Numbered from the stretch's first letter, positions 30,861 to 40,445 are shown. The stretch: 64,000 nt of DNA from Ferrimonas sp048263965 (GCF_048263965.1 NZ_JBLXDO010000024.1:4573-68572); one strand, 5' to 3'. Program-made: numbers and translations. The notes: generated by a model from the letters alone, not told the origin.

Positions 30861-32615
30861 GTGAGTATTCCAGTACGCGAATTTGACGCTATCGTCATTG
30901 GTGCCGGCGGCGCAGGTATGCGCGCAGCACTGCAGATTTCTCAGGAGGGCAAATCCTGTGCCCTGCTGTCCAAAGTATTCCCGACCCGTTCCCACACCGT
31001 GTCCGCCCAGGGCGGCATCACGGTCGCCCTGGGCAATGCCCACGAAGACAACTGGGAATGGCACATGTACGACACCGTCAAGGGCTCCGACTACATCGGA
31101 GACCAGGACGCCATTGAATATATGTGTAAGACCGGCCCTGAGGCCATCATCGAGATGGAGAACATGGGCCTGCCTTTCAGTCGTTTCGACAACGGCAAGG
31201 TGTATCAGCGCCCCTTCGGCGGCCAGTCCAAGAACTTCGGCGGTGAGCAGGCGGCCCGGACCGCAGCCGCGGCCGACCGTACCGGCCACGCCCTGTTGCA
31301 CTGTCTGTATCAGCAGAACGTCAAGAATAAGACCGAAGTCTACTCCGAGTGGTACGCCCTGGATCTGGTGAAGAACCAGGATGGTGCCGTGGTGGGTGCC
31401 ACCGCCATCGACATCGAAACCGGTGAGATTGTGTTCTTCAAGGCCAAGGCCACCGTGCTGGCCACCGGCGGCGCCGGTCGCATCTATGCCTCCACCACCA
31501 ACGCCCACATCAACACCGGAGACGGTGTCGGCATGGCCCTGCGCGCCGGTGTTCCGGTTCAGGACATGGAGATGTGGCAGTTCCACCCCACCGGCATCGC
31601 CGGCGCCGGGGTACTGGTGACCGAAGGGTGTCGTGGTGAAGGTGGCTACCTGCTGAATAAGGATGGCGAACGCTTCATGGAGCGTTACGCCCCCAACGCC
31701 AAGGATCTGGCCGGACGTGACGTGGTGGCCCGCTCCATCATGACTGAGATCCGCGAGGGTCGAGGCTGTGACGGCCCCTGGGGTCCCCACGCCAAGCTGA
31801 AGCTGGACCACCTGGGTGAAGAGGTACTCGAGTCCCGTCTGCCGGGCATCTGCGAACTGTCCCGTACCTTTGCCCACGTTGACCCGGTGAAGGAGCCGAT
31901 TCCGGTGATCCCAACCTGTCACTATATGATGGGTGGCGTGCCCACCAACGTGAACGGACAGGTGATTGGCATGGGTGACAAGCCGGTTCAGGGTCTGTTT
32001 GCGGTCGGTGAGATCGCCTGTGTATCGGTACACGGCGCCAACCGTCTGGGCGGCAACTCTCTGCTGGATCTGGTGGTATTTGGCCGCGCGGCCGGTAAGC
32101 ACCTGGGTGAAACCCTGGCTGCTCAGACCGAAGCCCGCGATGCGTCCGAGTCTGACATCGACGCCTCCCTGGCTCGCTTCAATCGCTGGGAGAATAACCA
32201 GAGCGGCGAGGATCCAAACCAGATTCGCAAGGACCTGCAGAACTGCATGCAGCTCAACTTCTCCGTATTCCGCCAGGGCGACGCCATGGCGGAAGGCCTC
32301 AAGGAACTCAAGACCATCAAGGCCCGCCTGGAGAACGCCAAGCTCGACGATCGCTCCAAGGCGTTCAACACCAACCGCATCGAGTGCCTGGAACTGGACA
32401 ACCTGATGGAGACCGCGCTGGCCACCGCCGAGGCGGCCAACTTCCGCACCGAGAGTCGCGGCGCCCACTCCCGTGAAGATTTCACCGAGCGGGATGACGG
32501 CAACTGGCTGTGCCACTCCCTGTATGATCCCATCACAGGTGAGATGTCCAAGCGCGATGTGAACATGACGCCCAAGCTGCGGGAAGCCTTCCCGCCCAAG
32601 AAGCGTACCTACTAA
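30861..32615 (+). CDS. sdhA: Succinate dehydrogenase flavoprotein subunit SdhA
   Basis: Catalytic subunit that oxidises succinate to fumarate. The 584 residues show the FAD motif GAGGAGMRAALQ (near residue 14), the covalent-FAD His in RSHTVSAQGG, and the active-site blocks MWQFHPTGIAGAG, GRDVVARSIMTEIREGRG and HYMMGGVPTNVNGQV. The start is a GTG at 30861, directly after the sdhD stop with no gap, which suggests coupled translation. It is a little shorter than E. coli SdhA (588). Confidence 0.97.
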   Translation: MSIPVREFDAIVIGAGGAGMRAALQISQEGKSCALLSKVFPTRSHTVSAQGGITVALGNAHEDNWEWHMYDTVKGSDYIGDQDAIEYMCKTGPEAIIEMENMGLPFSRFDNGKVYQRPFGGQSKNFGGEQAARTAAAADRTGHALLHCLYQQNVKNKTEVYSEWYALDLVKNQDGAVVGATAIDIETGEIVFFKAKATVLATGGAGRIYASTTNAHINTGDGVGMALRAGVPVQDMEMWQFHPTGIAGAGVLVTEGCRGEGGYLLNKDGERFMERYAPNAKDLAGRDVVARSIMTEIREGRGCDGPWGPHAKLKLDHLGEEVLESRLPGICELSRTFAHVDPVKEPIPVIPTCHYMMGGVPTNVNGQVIGMGDKPVQGLFAVGEIACVSVHGANRLGGNSLLDLVVFGRAAGKHLGETLAAQTEARDASESDIDASLARFNRWENNQSGEDPNQIRKDLQNCMQLNFSVFRQGDAMAEGLKELKTIKARLENAKLDDRSKAFNTNRIECLELDNLMETALATAEAANFRTESRGAHSREDFTERDDGNWLCHSLYDPITGEMSKRDVNMTPKLREAFPPKKRTY

Positions 32616-32628
32616 GGAGTGACAGGGA

Positions 32629-33336
32629 ATGAGTTTGCAAGTTTCTGTCTACCGCTATAACCCGGAGACTGACGCCAAGCCCAGCATGCAGGATTACACC
32701 CTGGACCTGCCTGAAGGCAAGGACATGATGGTGCTGGATGTGCTGATGATGCTCAAGGAGCAGGATCCCGGCCTGACCTTCCGCCGCTCCTGCCGTGAAG
32801 GCGTGTGCGGCTCCGACGGCCTGAACATGAACGGCAAGAACGGCCTGGCCTGTATCACCCCCATCTCCGCCTTCAACGGCAAGAAGCTGGTGATTCGTCC
32901 GCTGCCCGGCATGCCGGTGATTCGCGACCTGGTGGTGGATCTCAGCCTGTTCTACAAGCAGTACGAGAAGGTGAAGCCCTACCTTATCAATGACGATAAG
33001 AACCCGGGCCGTGAGCACCTGCAATCCCCCGAAGAGCGTGAGAAGCTCGATGGACTGTATGAGTGCATCCTGTGCGCCTGCTGCTCCACATCCTGCCCCT
33101 CGTTCTGGTGGAATCCGGACAAGTTTGTCGGCCCCGCCGGCCTGTTGCACGCCTACCGCTTCCTGGTGGACAGCCGCGACACCGCCACCGACGAGCGCCT
33201 GGCAGAGCTGGATGACGCCTTCAGCGTGTTCCGCTGCCACGGCATCATGAACTGCGTGAATGTTTGCCCCAAGGGTCTGAACCCCACCAAGGCGATCGGC
33301 CACATCAAGTCAATGTTGCTGCAACGGGCGGTGTAG
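32629..33336 (+). CDS. sdhB: Succinate dehydrogenase iron-sulfur subunit SdhB
   Basis: It carries electrons from FAD to quinone by three clusters, whose ligands are visible: [2Fe-2S] in SCREGVCGSDGLNMNGK...LAC, [4Fe-4S] in CILCACCSTSCP, and [3Fe-4S] in CHGIMNCVNVCPKGLNP. The length is 235 residues. It follows sdhA after 13 bp and is the last gene before a terminator-like hairpin at 33373-33410, which separates it from sucA. Confidence 0.97.
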   Translation: MSLQVSVYRYNPETDAKPSMQDYTLDLPEGKDMMVLDVLMMLKEQDPGLTFRRSCREGVCGSDGLNMNGKNGLACITPISAFNGKKLVIRPLPGMPVIRDLVVDLSLFYKQYEKVKPYLINDDKNPGREHLQSPEEREKLDGLYECILCACCSTSCPSFWWNPDKFVGPAGLLHAYRFLVDSRDTATDERLAELDDAFSVFRCHGIMNCVNVCPKGLNPTKAIGHIKSMLLQRAV

Positions 33337-33372
33337 TTATGCAACGCGTTGTTTATCGTTGTATTTAATATC

Positions 33373-33410
33373 AAGGTCACCTCTTCGGCTGCGAAGTGCG
33401 TGACCTTTTT
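33373..33410 (+). terminator. Terminator-like hairpin between sdhB and sucA
   Basis: AAGGTCAC (33373-33380) pairs with GTGACCTT (33400-33407), with a nested CTTCG/CGAAG stem, and the right arm runs into TTTTT. It lies 36 bp after sdhB and looks able to end or attenuate transcription before sucA. Confidence 0.7.
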
Positions 33411-33528
33411 GTATAGTGCTCTAACGCCCCGAGTCGATAAATTACGACTAAAGGGCAGTGGTAAAAACAATAACAATGCCTTAGAAAGGCAACAGGTATA
33501 ACCAGGCTTGGTTGATAAAGGAATACAG

Positions 33529-36342
33529 ATGCAACAAGGCTCACTGCAGGACTGGCTGGACAGCTCCCATCTAGCCGGTGCCAACGCAAGTTACATCGAA
33601 GAGCTGTACGAACTCTACCTGGACGAACCAGAAGAGGTATCGCAACAGTGGCGTGAGATCTTCGACCGGTTGCCCACCAACGGAGCGGGCCAGGAGGCGA
33701 ATCACCGTCGCATCCAGGACTACTTCCGTCAGGTAGCCATGGAGCAGACCAGTTCGGTGAAGACAGCCGTCGACCCAGAACTGACCGCAAAGCAGGTTAA
33801 AGTCCTGCAGATCATCAACGCATACCGCTTCCGTGGCCATCAGGCCGCCGACCTGGATCCCCTGGGTCTGTGGAAGCGCGACCCTGTCCCCGAACTGACC
33901 CCAGAATTCCACGGTCTCACCGACACCGATATGGAGCGCGAATTCAATATCGGCTCCTACGCGTCGGCCAGCGGTGACACCATGAAGCTGTCCAAGTTGC
34001 TGGACGCCCTCAAGGCCACCTACTGTGGGTCCATCGGCGCCGAGTACATGCACATCACCTCCACCGAGGAGAAGCGATGGGTTCAGCAGCGCCTGGAGCC
34101 CACCTCCGGCAAAGCCAGCTTCGACAGCGAACACAAAAAACGGATCCTAAGCGGCCTCAATGCCGCCGAAGGCCTGGAGAAATACCTGGGGGCCAAGTTC
34201 CCCGGGGCCAAGCGTTTCTCCCTGGAGGGCGGTGATGCCCTGATCCCCATGATGCGCGAGCTTATCTACCGCGCCGGTCACCACGACACCAAAGAGGTGG
34301 TGGTGGGCATGGCGCACCGTGGTCGCCTCAACGTGCTGGTGAACGTACTGGGCAAGAAGCCCCAGAACCTGTTCGACGAGTTCGCCGGCAAGCACGACGA
34401 GACCCTGGGCAGTGGTGACGTGAAGTACCACCAGGGCTTCTCCTCCGACTTCGCCACCCCGGATGGCAATGTCCACCTGGCCCTGGCCTTCAACCCCTCT
34501 CACCTTGAGATCGTCAATCCGGTGGTGATGGGCTCGGTGCGCGCCCGTATGGACCGCCTGGGTTGTGAGAATGGTCAGAAGGTGATGCCGGTGACCATCC
34601 ATGGCGACTCTGCCATTGCCGGTCAGGGTGTGGTGCAGGAAACCTTCAACATGTCCAAGACCCGCGGCTTCAGCGTAGGCGGCAGTGTGCGGGTGGTGGT
34701 CAACAATCAGGTGGGCTTTACCACCTCCAATCCGGAAGATACCCGCTCCACCGAGTACTGTACCGACATCGCCAAGATGGTGCAGGCGCCCATCTTCCAC
34801 GTGAATGCCGACGATCCGGAAGCGGTGGCTTTCGTGGCCCAGCTGGCGGTGGATTACCGACAAGAGTTTGGCCGCGACGTGGTGATTGACCTTATCTGCT
34901 ACCGTCGACACGGTCACAATGAGGCGGATGAGCCCAATGCCACCCAGCCTCTGATGTACCAGAAGATCAAGAAGCACCCGACGCCACGCAAGGTGTACGC
35001 CGACCGCCTCATCGACAGCCAGGTGATGAGCCCGGAAGAGGTCACCGAGCAGATCAACGCCTACCGTGAACTGCTGGACCAGGGTGAGTGTGTGGTGCCC
35101 GAGTGGCGCACCATGGAAGCCCACTCTGTCGACTGGAGTCCCTTCCTGGGCCACGACTGGGATTCTGAGTACCAGTCCCAGGTGCCCATGCCGGAACTGA
35201 CCGAACTGGCCAAGGCCATTTGTGATGTGCCCGAGTCCCACAAGCTGCAATCCCGGGTGGCCAAGACCTACAAGGATCGCCAGCTGATGGCGGCCGGTGA
35301 GAAGCCACTGGATTGGGGTATGGCCGAGACTCTGGCTTACGCCACCCTGCTGGACAAAGGTACCCGAATCCGCCTGACCGGTCAGGATTCAGGCCGGGGC
35401 ACCTTCTTCCACCGCCACGCGGTGCTGCACAATCAGGACGATGCCACCACCTACATGCCTCTGCGCCACCTGCGCGATGGTCAGGGCACCATTGAGATCT
35501 ACGACTCGGTGCTCTCCGAAGAGGCGGTGCTGGCGTTCGAATATGGCTACGCCACCGCCGAACCGGCCACCCTGACCATGTGGGAAGCCCAGTTTGGTGA
35601 CTTCGCCAACGGCGCCCAGGTGGTGATTGACCAGTTCTTAAGCTCAGGTGAGCAGAAGTGGGGCCGCCTGTGTGGCCTGACCATGCTGCTGCCACACGGC
35701 TATGAGGGCCAGGGACCGGAGCACTCCTCCGCCCGACTGGAGCGATTCCTGCAGATGTGCGCCGACCACAACATGCAGGTGTGTGTGCCCTCGACGCCGG
35801 CCCAGGTGTATCACATGCTGCGCCGCCAGAGCGTGCGCCCCATGCGCCGTCCATTGGTGGTGATGTCGCCCAAGTCTCTGCTGCGTCACCCACTGGCGGT
35901 GAGCGACCTGGAGGAGCTGGCCAACGGCACCTTCCAGAACGTCATCGGCGAACTGGACGAGCTGGATCCCAAGGCGGTGAACCGGGTGGTGTTCTGCTCC
36001 GGCAAGGTCTACTTCGACCTGCTGGAGAAGCGCCGTCGCAATGAGATTACCGACGTGGCCCTGGTTCGGGTCGAGCAGCTCTATCCCTTCCCCCATGAGG
36101 AGATGGCCAGGGTGCTCGAAGCCTATCAGCACGTGACCGATTTCGTCTGGTGCCAGGAGGAACCCCAGAACCAGGGGGCCTGGTACTCCAGTCAGCACCA
36201 TTTCTGGCAGGCGATCCCCTCCGGGGCGAACCTGACTTACGCGGGCCGTCAGGCGTCCGCGGCACCGGCGGTGGGGTACCCCTCTGTCCATAACAAACAA
36301 CAACAGGCGCTGGTGAATGCCGCCCTGAATATTGAAGAATAA
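33529..36342 (+). CDS. sucA: 2-oxoglutarate dehydrogenase E1 component SucA
   Basis: Thiamine-diphosphate-dependent E1 subunit that decarboxylates 2-oxoglutarate. The chosen ATG at 33529 follows an ATAAAGGAATA ribosome site and gives MQQGSLQDWLDSSHLAGANA, matching the start of E. coli SucA; an in-frame start 21 bp upstream (33508) is less likely. The 937 residues equal the family length. Motifs include GMAHRGRLNVLVN, HLEIVNPVV, the thiamine motif region (HGDSAIAGQGVVQE and RRHGHNEADEP) and HPLMYQKI-like blocks. It is followed after 20 bp by sucB. Confidence 0.96.
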   Translation: MQQGSLQDWLDSSHLAGANASYIEELYELYLDEPEEVSQQWREIFDRLPTNGAGQEANHRRIQDYFRQVAMEQTSSVKTAVDPELTAKQVKVLQIINAYRFRGHQAADLDPLGLWKRDPVPELTPEFHGLTDTDMEREFNIGSYASASGDTMKLSKLLDALKATYCGSIGAEYMHITSTEEKRWVQQRLEPTSGKASFDSEHKKRILSGLNAAEGLEKYLGAKFPGAKRFSLEGGDALIPMMRELIYRAGHHDTKEVVVGMAHRGRLNVLVNVLGKKPQNLFDEFAGKHDETLGSGDVKYHQGFSSDFATPDGNVHLALAFNPSHLEIVNPVVMGSVRARMDRLGCENGQKVMPVTIHGDSAIAGQGVVQETFNMSKTRGFSVGGSVRVVVNNQVGFTTSNPEDTRSTEYCTDIAKMVQAPIFHVNADDPEAVAFVAQLAVDYRQEFGRDVVIDLICYRRHGHNEADEPNATQPLMYQKIKKHPTPRKVYADRLIDSQVMSPEEVTEQINAYRELLDQGECVVPEWRTMEAHSVDWSPFLGHDWDSEYQSQVPMPELTELAKAICDVPESHKLQSRVAKTYKDRQLMAAGEKPLDWGMAETLAYATLLDKGTRIRLTGQDSGRGTFFHRHAVLHNQDDATTYMPLRHLRDGQGTIEIYDSVLSEEAVLAFEYGYATAEPATLTMWEAQFGDFANGAQVVIDQFLSSGEQKWGRLCGLTMLLPHGYEGQGPEHSSARLERFLQMCADHNMQVCVPSTPAQVYHMLRRQSVRPMRRPLVVMSPKSLLRHPLAVSDLEELANGTFQNVIGELDELDPKAVNRVVFCSGKVYFDLLEKRRRNEITDVALVRVEQLYPFPHEEMARVLEAYQHVTDFVWCQEEPQNQGAWYSSQHHFWQAIPSGANLTYAGRQASAAPAVGYPSVHNKQQQALVNAALNIEE

Positions 36343-36362
36343 TTGCACAAGGAAAGGTTCAG

Positions 36363-37559
36363 ATGAGCATCGAAATTAAAGTCCCCGTACTGCCAGAGTC
36401 AGTCGCCGATGCCTCCATTGCCACATGGCACGTCCAGCCCGGTGAAAGCGTCAGCCGCGACCAGAACCTGGTGGATATCGAAACCGACAAAGTGGTACTG
36501 GAAGTGGTGGCGCCGGAAGACGGCACCATAAGCGAGATCATTCACGCCGAGGGTGACACCGTCCTGGCGGAGCAGGTGATCGCCATGTTCAAGGCTGGCG
36601 CCGCGCCCGGTGCCGAGGTGACCAAAGAGGAAGCCCAGGCCAAGGCAGAAGCCCCCGCAGTCGAAGAGGCCGACGCCAATGATGCGCTCAGCCCATCAGT
36701 GCGTCGCCTGATTGCCGAGCACAACCTGGACGCCGCCCAGATCAAGGGCACCGGCGTTGGCGGGCGCATCTCCAAAGAGGATGTGGAAGCCTTCCTCAAA
36801 TCCAAGCCTGCCGCCACGCCGGCTGCTGCTGCCGCTGCCCCTGCGGTTGAGCTCAATGGCCGCACCGACAAGCGGGTGCCCATGACCCGCCTGCGTAAGC
36901 GCATCGCCGAGCGTCTGCTGGATGCCAAGAACTCCACCGCCATGCTGACCACCTTCAACGAGGTCAACATGAAGCCTATTATGGAGCTGCGCAAACAGTA
37001 CCAGGACATCTTCGAGAAGCGTCACGGCATCCGCCTGGGCTTCATGTCCTTCTATGTGAAGGCGGTGGTGGAAGCCCTGAAGCGCTACCCCCAGGTGAAC
37101 GCCTCCCTGGACGGCGACGACATGGTCTACCACAACTACTTCGACATCAGCATCGCCGTGTCCACCCCACGAGGCCTGGTGACCCCGGTTCTGCGTGACG
37201 CCGATAAGCTGTCCGTGGCCGAGATCGAGAAGGGCATCAAGGAACTGGCCATCAAGGGCCGCGACGGCAAGCTGACCGTCGAGGAGCTCTCCGGCGGCAA
37301 CTTCACCATCACCAACGGTGGGGTGTTTGGCTCGCTGATGTCCACCCCCATCATCAACCCGCCTCAGAGCGCCATCCTGGGGATGCACGCCATCAAGGAT
37401 CGTCCCATGGCGGTCAATGGTCAGGTTGAGATCCTGCCGATGATGTACCTGGCGCTGTCCTATGACCACCGCGTCATCGACGGCAAGGAGTCCGTGGGCT
37501 TCCTGGTGACCATCAAGGAGTTGCTGGAAGATCCGACGCGCCTGCTGTTGGACATCTAA
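36363..37559 (+). CDS. sucB: Dihydrolipoamide succinyltransferase (E2) SucB
   Basis: The 398-residue E2 core transfers the succinyl group to CoA. The lipoyl domain (residues 1-76) carries the modified Lys43 in IETDKVVLEV. A peripheral subunit-binding domain follows (about 102-140, SPSVRRLIAEHNLDAAQIKG), flanked by Ala/Pro linkers, and the catalytic domain ends with the active-site YDHRVIDGKE. The lpd (E3) gene is not here, as usual. AAGGAAAGG precedes the ATG. Confidence 0.97.
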   Translation: MSIEIKVPVLPESVADASIATWHVQPGESVSRDQNLVDIETDKVVLEVVAPEDGTISEIIHAEGDTVLAEQVIAMFKAGAAPGAEVTKEEAQAKAEAPAVEEADANDALSPSVRRLIAEHNLDAAQIKGTGVGGRISKEDVEAFLKSKPAATPAAAAAAPAVELNGRTDKRVPMTRLRKRIAERLLDAKNSTAMLTTFNEVNMKPIMELRKQYQDIFEKRHGIRLGFMSFYVKAVVEALKRYPQVNASLDGDDMVYHNYFDISIAVSTPRGLVTPVLRDADKLSVAEIEKGIKELAIKGRDGKLTVEELSGGNFTITNGGVFGSLMSTPIINPPQSAILGMHAIKDRPMAVNGQVEILPMMYLALSYDHRVIDGKESVGFLVTIKELLEDPTRLLLDI

Positions 37560-37570
37560 TACCAAAATGC

Positions 37571-37596
37571 GACCGCACCGGATTGCTGGTGCGGTC
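37571..37596 (+). repeat. Inverted repeat between sucB and sucC
   Basis: GACCGCACC (37571-37579) and GGTGCGGTC (37588-37596) form a perfect 9-bp stem with an 8-nt loop and no T tract. It may stabilise or process the transcript between the sucAB and sucCD parts. Confidence 0.75.
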
Positions 37597-37653
37597 ACCC
37601 CATGCCTGGTCGGAATACGACTGGAATAACAAGACGTTATATGGATAGAACAT

Positions 37654-38820
37654 ATGAATCTGCATGAGTATCAAGCTAAGCAGCTGTTCGCTGAGTATGG
37701 CCTGCCCGTGTCTGAGGGCTACGCCTGTGACACCCCTCAGGAAGCTGCCGAAGCCGCCGATAAGATTGGCGGTGACAAGTGGGTCGTTAAGTGCCAGGTG
37801 CACGCCGGTGGCCGTGGTAAGGCCGGTGGTGTGAAGCTGGCGTCCAGCAAGGACGAGATCCGCGAGTTCGCACAGAACTGGCTGGGCAAGAATCTGGTGA
37901 CCTACCAGACCGACGCCAACGGCCAGCCCGTGGCCAAGATCCTGGTGGAATCCTGCACCGACATCGCCAATGAACTGTACCTGGGCGCCGTGGTTGACCG
38001 TGGCACCCAGCGCATCGTCTTTATGGCCTCCACCGAGGGTGGCGTAGAGATTGAGAAGGTGGCGGAAGAGACCCCCGAGCTGATCCACAAGGCCGCCATC
38101 GATCCCCTGGTGGGCCCTCAGCCTTACCAGGGCCGTGAGCTGGCGTTCAAACTGGGCCTGAAGGGTGACCAGATCAAGCAGTTCACCAAGATCTTCATGG
38201 GCCTGGGCCAAATGTTCCTGGACCTGGATTTCGCTCTGCTGGAGATCAACCCTCTGGTGATCACCGACCAGGGCGACCTGCACTGCCTGGATGGCAAGAT
38301 CAACATTGACTCCAATGCTCTGTACCGTCAATCCTCCATCCGCGAGCTGCACGATCCTTCCCAGGAAGACGCCCGTGAAGCTCACGCGGCTCAGTGGGAG
38401 CTGAACTACGTGGCCCTGGACGGCAGCATCGGCTGCATGGTGAACGGCGCCGGTCTGGCCATGGGCACCATGGACATCGTCAACCTGCACGGCGGCCAGC
38501 CTGCCAACTTCCTGGACGTGGGTGGCGGCGCCACCAAGGAGCGCGTTACCGAAGCGTTCAAGATCATCCTGTCCGACGCCAACGTGAAGGCGGTACTGGT
38601 GAACATCTTCGGCGGTATCGTACGTTGTGACCTGATTGCCGACGGCATCATCGGTGCCGTGGAAGAGGTGGGCGTAGAGGTGCCTGTGGTTGTTCGCCTG
38701 GAAGGCAACAACGCCGAGCTGGGCCAACAGCGCCTGGCCGAGTCTGGTCTGAATATCATCGCTGCCACCAGTCTGACCGACGCCGCGCAGCAAGTAGTGA
38801 AAGCCGCGGAGGGTCAGTAA
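37654..38820 (+). CDS. sucC: Succinyl-CoA synthetase beta subunit SucC
   Basis: The ATP-grasp subunit, 388 residues, the same length as E. coli SucC. It begins MNLHEYQAKQLFAEYGLPV and has the nucleotide-binding KCQVHAGGRGKAGGVKLA and the C-terminal GGIVRCDLIADGI, which holds the CoA/phosphohistidine interface. The stop overlaps the start of sucD by one base (TAATG). Confidence 0.97.
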   Translation: MNLHEYQAKQLFAEYGLPVSEGYACDTPQEAAEAADKIGGDKWVVKCQVHAGGRGKAGGVKLASSKDEIREFAQNWLGKNLVTYQTDANGQPVAKILVESCTDIANELYLGAVVDRGTQRIVFMASTEGGVEIEKVAEETPELIHKAAIDPLVGPQPYQGRELAFKLGLKGDQIKQFTKIFMGLGQMFLDLDFALLEINPLVITDQGDLHCLDGKINIDSNALYRQSSIRELHDPSQEDAREAHAAQWELNYVALDGSIGCMVNGAGLAMGTMDIVNLHGGQPANFLDVGGGATKERVTEAFKIILSDANVKAVLVNIFGGIVRCDLIADGIIGAVEEVGVEVPVVVRLEGNNAELGQQRLAESGLNIIAATSLTDAAQQVVKAAEGQ

Positions 38821-39692
38821 TGAGCGTTCTTATCAATAAAGACACCAAGGTGATCTGCCAGGGCTTTACCGGCGGTCAGGGGACCTTCCACTCTGAGCAG
38901 GCGATTGCCTACGGTACTCAGATGGTAGGCGGCGTGTCTCCAGGCAAGGGTGGCACCACCCACCTGGGTCTGCCCGTGTTCAACACCGTACGCGAAGCGG
39001 TAGAGGTCACCGGCGCCACCGCCACCGTCATCTATGTGCCAGCGCCCTTCTGTAAGGATGCCATCCTGGAAGCCATCGATGCCGGTATCGAGCTGATCGT
39101 CACCATCACCGAAGGCATCCCGACTCTGGACATGCTGGAAGTGAAGGTGAAGCTGGACCAGGCAGGCGTGCGCATGATTGGCCCCAACTGCCCCGGCGTT
39201 ATCACCCCCGGCGAGTGCAAGATCGGCATCATGCCCGGTCACATCCACAAGCCTGGCAAGGTGGGCATCGTCTCCCGCTCCGGCACCCTGACCTATGAAG
39301 CGGTTAAGCAGACCACCGACGAAGGCTTCGGCCAGTCCACCTGTGTGGGCATCGGCGGTGACCCAATCCCAGGCTCCAACTTCATCGACGTGCTGGAGAT
39401 GTTCGAGAAGGATCCGGCCACCGAAGCCATCGTGATGATCGGTGAGATTGGTGGTACCGCAGAAGAGGAGGCGGCCGCCTTCATCAAGGCCAACGTCACC
39501 AAGCCTGTGGTCTCCTACATCGCCGGTGTGACCGCACCTCCGGGCAAGCGTATGGGCCACGCCGGCGCCATCATTGCCGGTGGTAAGGGTACCGCCGACG
39601 AGAAGTTTGCCGCCCTGGAAGACGCCGGTGTGAAGACCGTGCGCTCCCTGGCCGAGATCGGTTCCGCCCTGCGCGAAATCACCGGTTGGTAA
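38820..39692 (+). CDS. sucD: Succinyl-CoA synthetase alpha subunit SucD
   Basis: The 290-residue CoA-binding subunit. It shows CQGFTGGQGTFHSEQAIAYG, GGVSPGKGGTTHLGLPVF, GPNCPGVITPGECKIGIMPG, and the phosphorylated histidine in GKRMGHAGAII. It closes the TCA operon. A 205-bp untranslated tail leads to the terminator at 39897. Confidence 0.97.
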   Translation: MSVLINKDTKVICQGFTGGQGTFHSEQAIAYGTQMVGGVSPGKGGTTHLGLPVFNTVREAVEVTGATATVIYVPAPFCKDAILEAIDAGIELIVTITEGIPTLDMLEVKVKLDQAGVRMIGPNCPGVITPGECKIGIMPGHIHKPGKVGIVSRSGTLTYEAVKQTTDEGFGQSTCVGIGGDPIPGSNFIDVLEMFEKDPATEAIVMIGEIGGTAEEEAAAFIKANVTKPVVSYIAGVTAPPGKRMGHAGAIIAGGKGTADEKFAALEDAGVKTVRSLAEIGSALREITGW

Positions 39693-39896
39693 TGCCAGTT
39701 TCATTAGGTAGATGTTCAATCTAATGCGACGAAGAAATTGTTCCAATCAAGGCGTAAGACGCCGCTGCTAGTGGCCCTAACAGTCAGTCTTACAACGCAG
39801 AGTGGGACAAGTTAAGCCAGCAGTAGTGAACAGATATTTAGTGAAATTGGTATCATCTGAATCGTGTCGGTGCTCACTCACTGACCGGTACAGAGG
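39693..39896 (+). other. 3' tail of the suc transcript, no gene seen
   Basis: This stretch holds no supported open frame. It contains the TAAGACGCCGCTGC and TCAGTCTTACAACGC segments, which look able to fold, and ends at the terminator. In enterobacteria the 3' UTR of the same operon yields the sRNA SdhX (RybD), so a processed sRNA is possible here; this is an inference only. Confidence 0.4.
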
Positions 39897-39923
39897 CGGG
39901 CCCCGAAAGGGGCCCGTTTTTTT
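39897..39923 (+). terminator. Terminator of the sdh-suc transcript
   Basis: CGGGCCCC and GGGGCCCG close a GAAA tetraloop and are followed by seven T residues. Confidence 0.96.
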
Positions 39924-39924
39924 G

Positions 39925-40445
39925 TTAGTCTTAAACCACCTACTATGGAGGTGGTGAGCGTAGGTGCCAGTATCACATCGTCTGGACACCGAAGTACAGG
40001 TACTGAATTCTCAAAGGAATGCAGGTAAAGAGCTGTATAGGGCGATTTATGTCTACTGTAGTATGAAAAAATGCCGCGTGGTTGAGTTAAACGTACAAGT
40101 TGATCATGTCCATTTGGTCGTGCGACTGCCTCCGAGCTTAAGCGTGTCGGAGTTTATGGGGTTCGTGAAGGGAAGAAGCGCTATACGGTTGTTTGGCAAA
40201 TTCCCTTATCTTCGCAAGAAAAAGCTATGGGGTAATCACTTTTGGCAAAGAGGGTACTTCGTAGATTCAGTTGGAGCCAACGAAGCTATCATTCGACGCT
40301 ATGTCTGGTACCAGGACAAGGCAGCTAAAGAAGAGCACGAAAGGCAGATGGCGTTGGAAAGTCTTTAACAAAACAAAAGCTCCCTTGTAGGGGGCAGGAT
40401 CAGGGCTGTGTCAAAGCCACCTGCTATACAGGTGGATTTTTACAT
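39925..40445 (+). mobile_element. Degenerate IS200/IS605-type insertion element
   Basis: The element is bounded by subterminal hairpins typical of this family: ACCACCTACTATGGAGGTGGT (39934-39955, read as a stem-loop) at the left, and CCACCTGCTATACAGGTGG (40417-40435) at the right. Between them lies a broken tnpA. IS200-type elements do not duplicate their target, so ends are approximate. It sits immediately after the suc terminator. Confidence 0.82.
39942..40368 (+). pseudogene. Broken IS200-type Y1 transposase (TnpA)
   Basis: The N-terminal frame reads ERRCQYHIVWTPKYRY, then a TGA stop at 40004-40006, then ILKG. The rest continues in the -1 frame as NAGKELYRAIYVY and through the metal-binding HUH motif (VQVDHVHLVV), GRSAIRLFGKFP, LWGNHFWQRGYFVDSVG and the catalytic-tyrosine helix IIRRYVWYQDK. 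Because both a stop and a frameshift are present, it cannot make an active transposase, though the C-terminal catalytic part is intact in reading frame. Confidence 0.85.

Noticed and set aside
30636..32516. A 626-codon open frame on the minus strand
   Set aside because: It lies antisense to sdhA; the codon bias of the GC-rich gene keeps the opposite frame open.
39964..40368. An intact 134-residue protein gene
   Set aside because: The first part of that frame is not homologous to anything; the true transposase N-terminus is in another frame with a stop and a shift, so it is a pseudogene.
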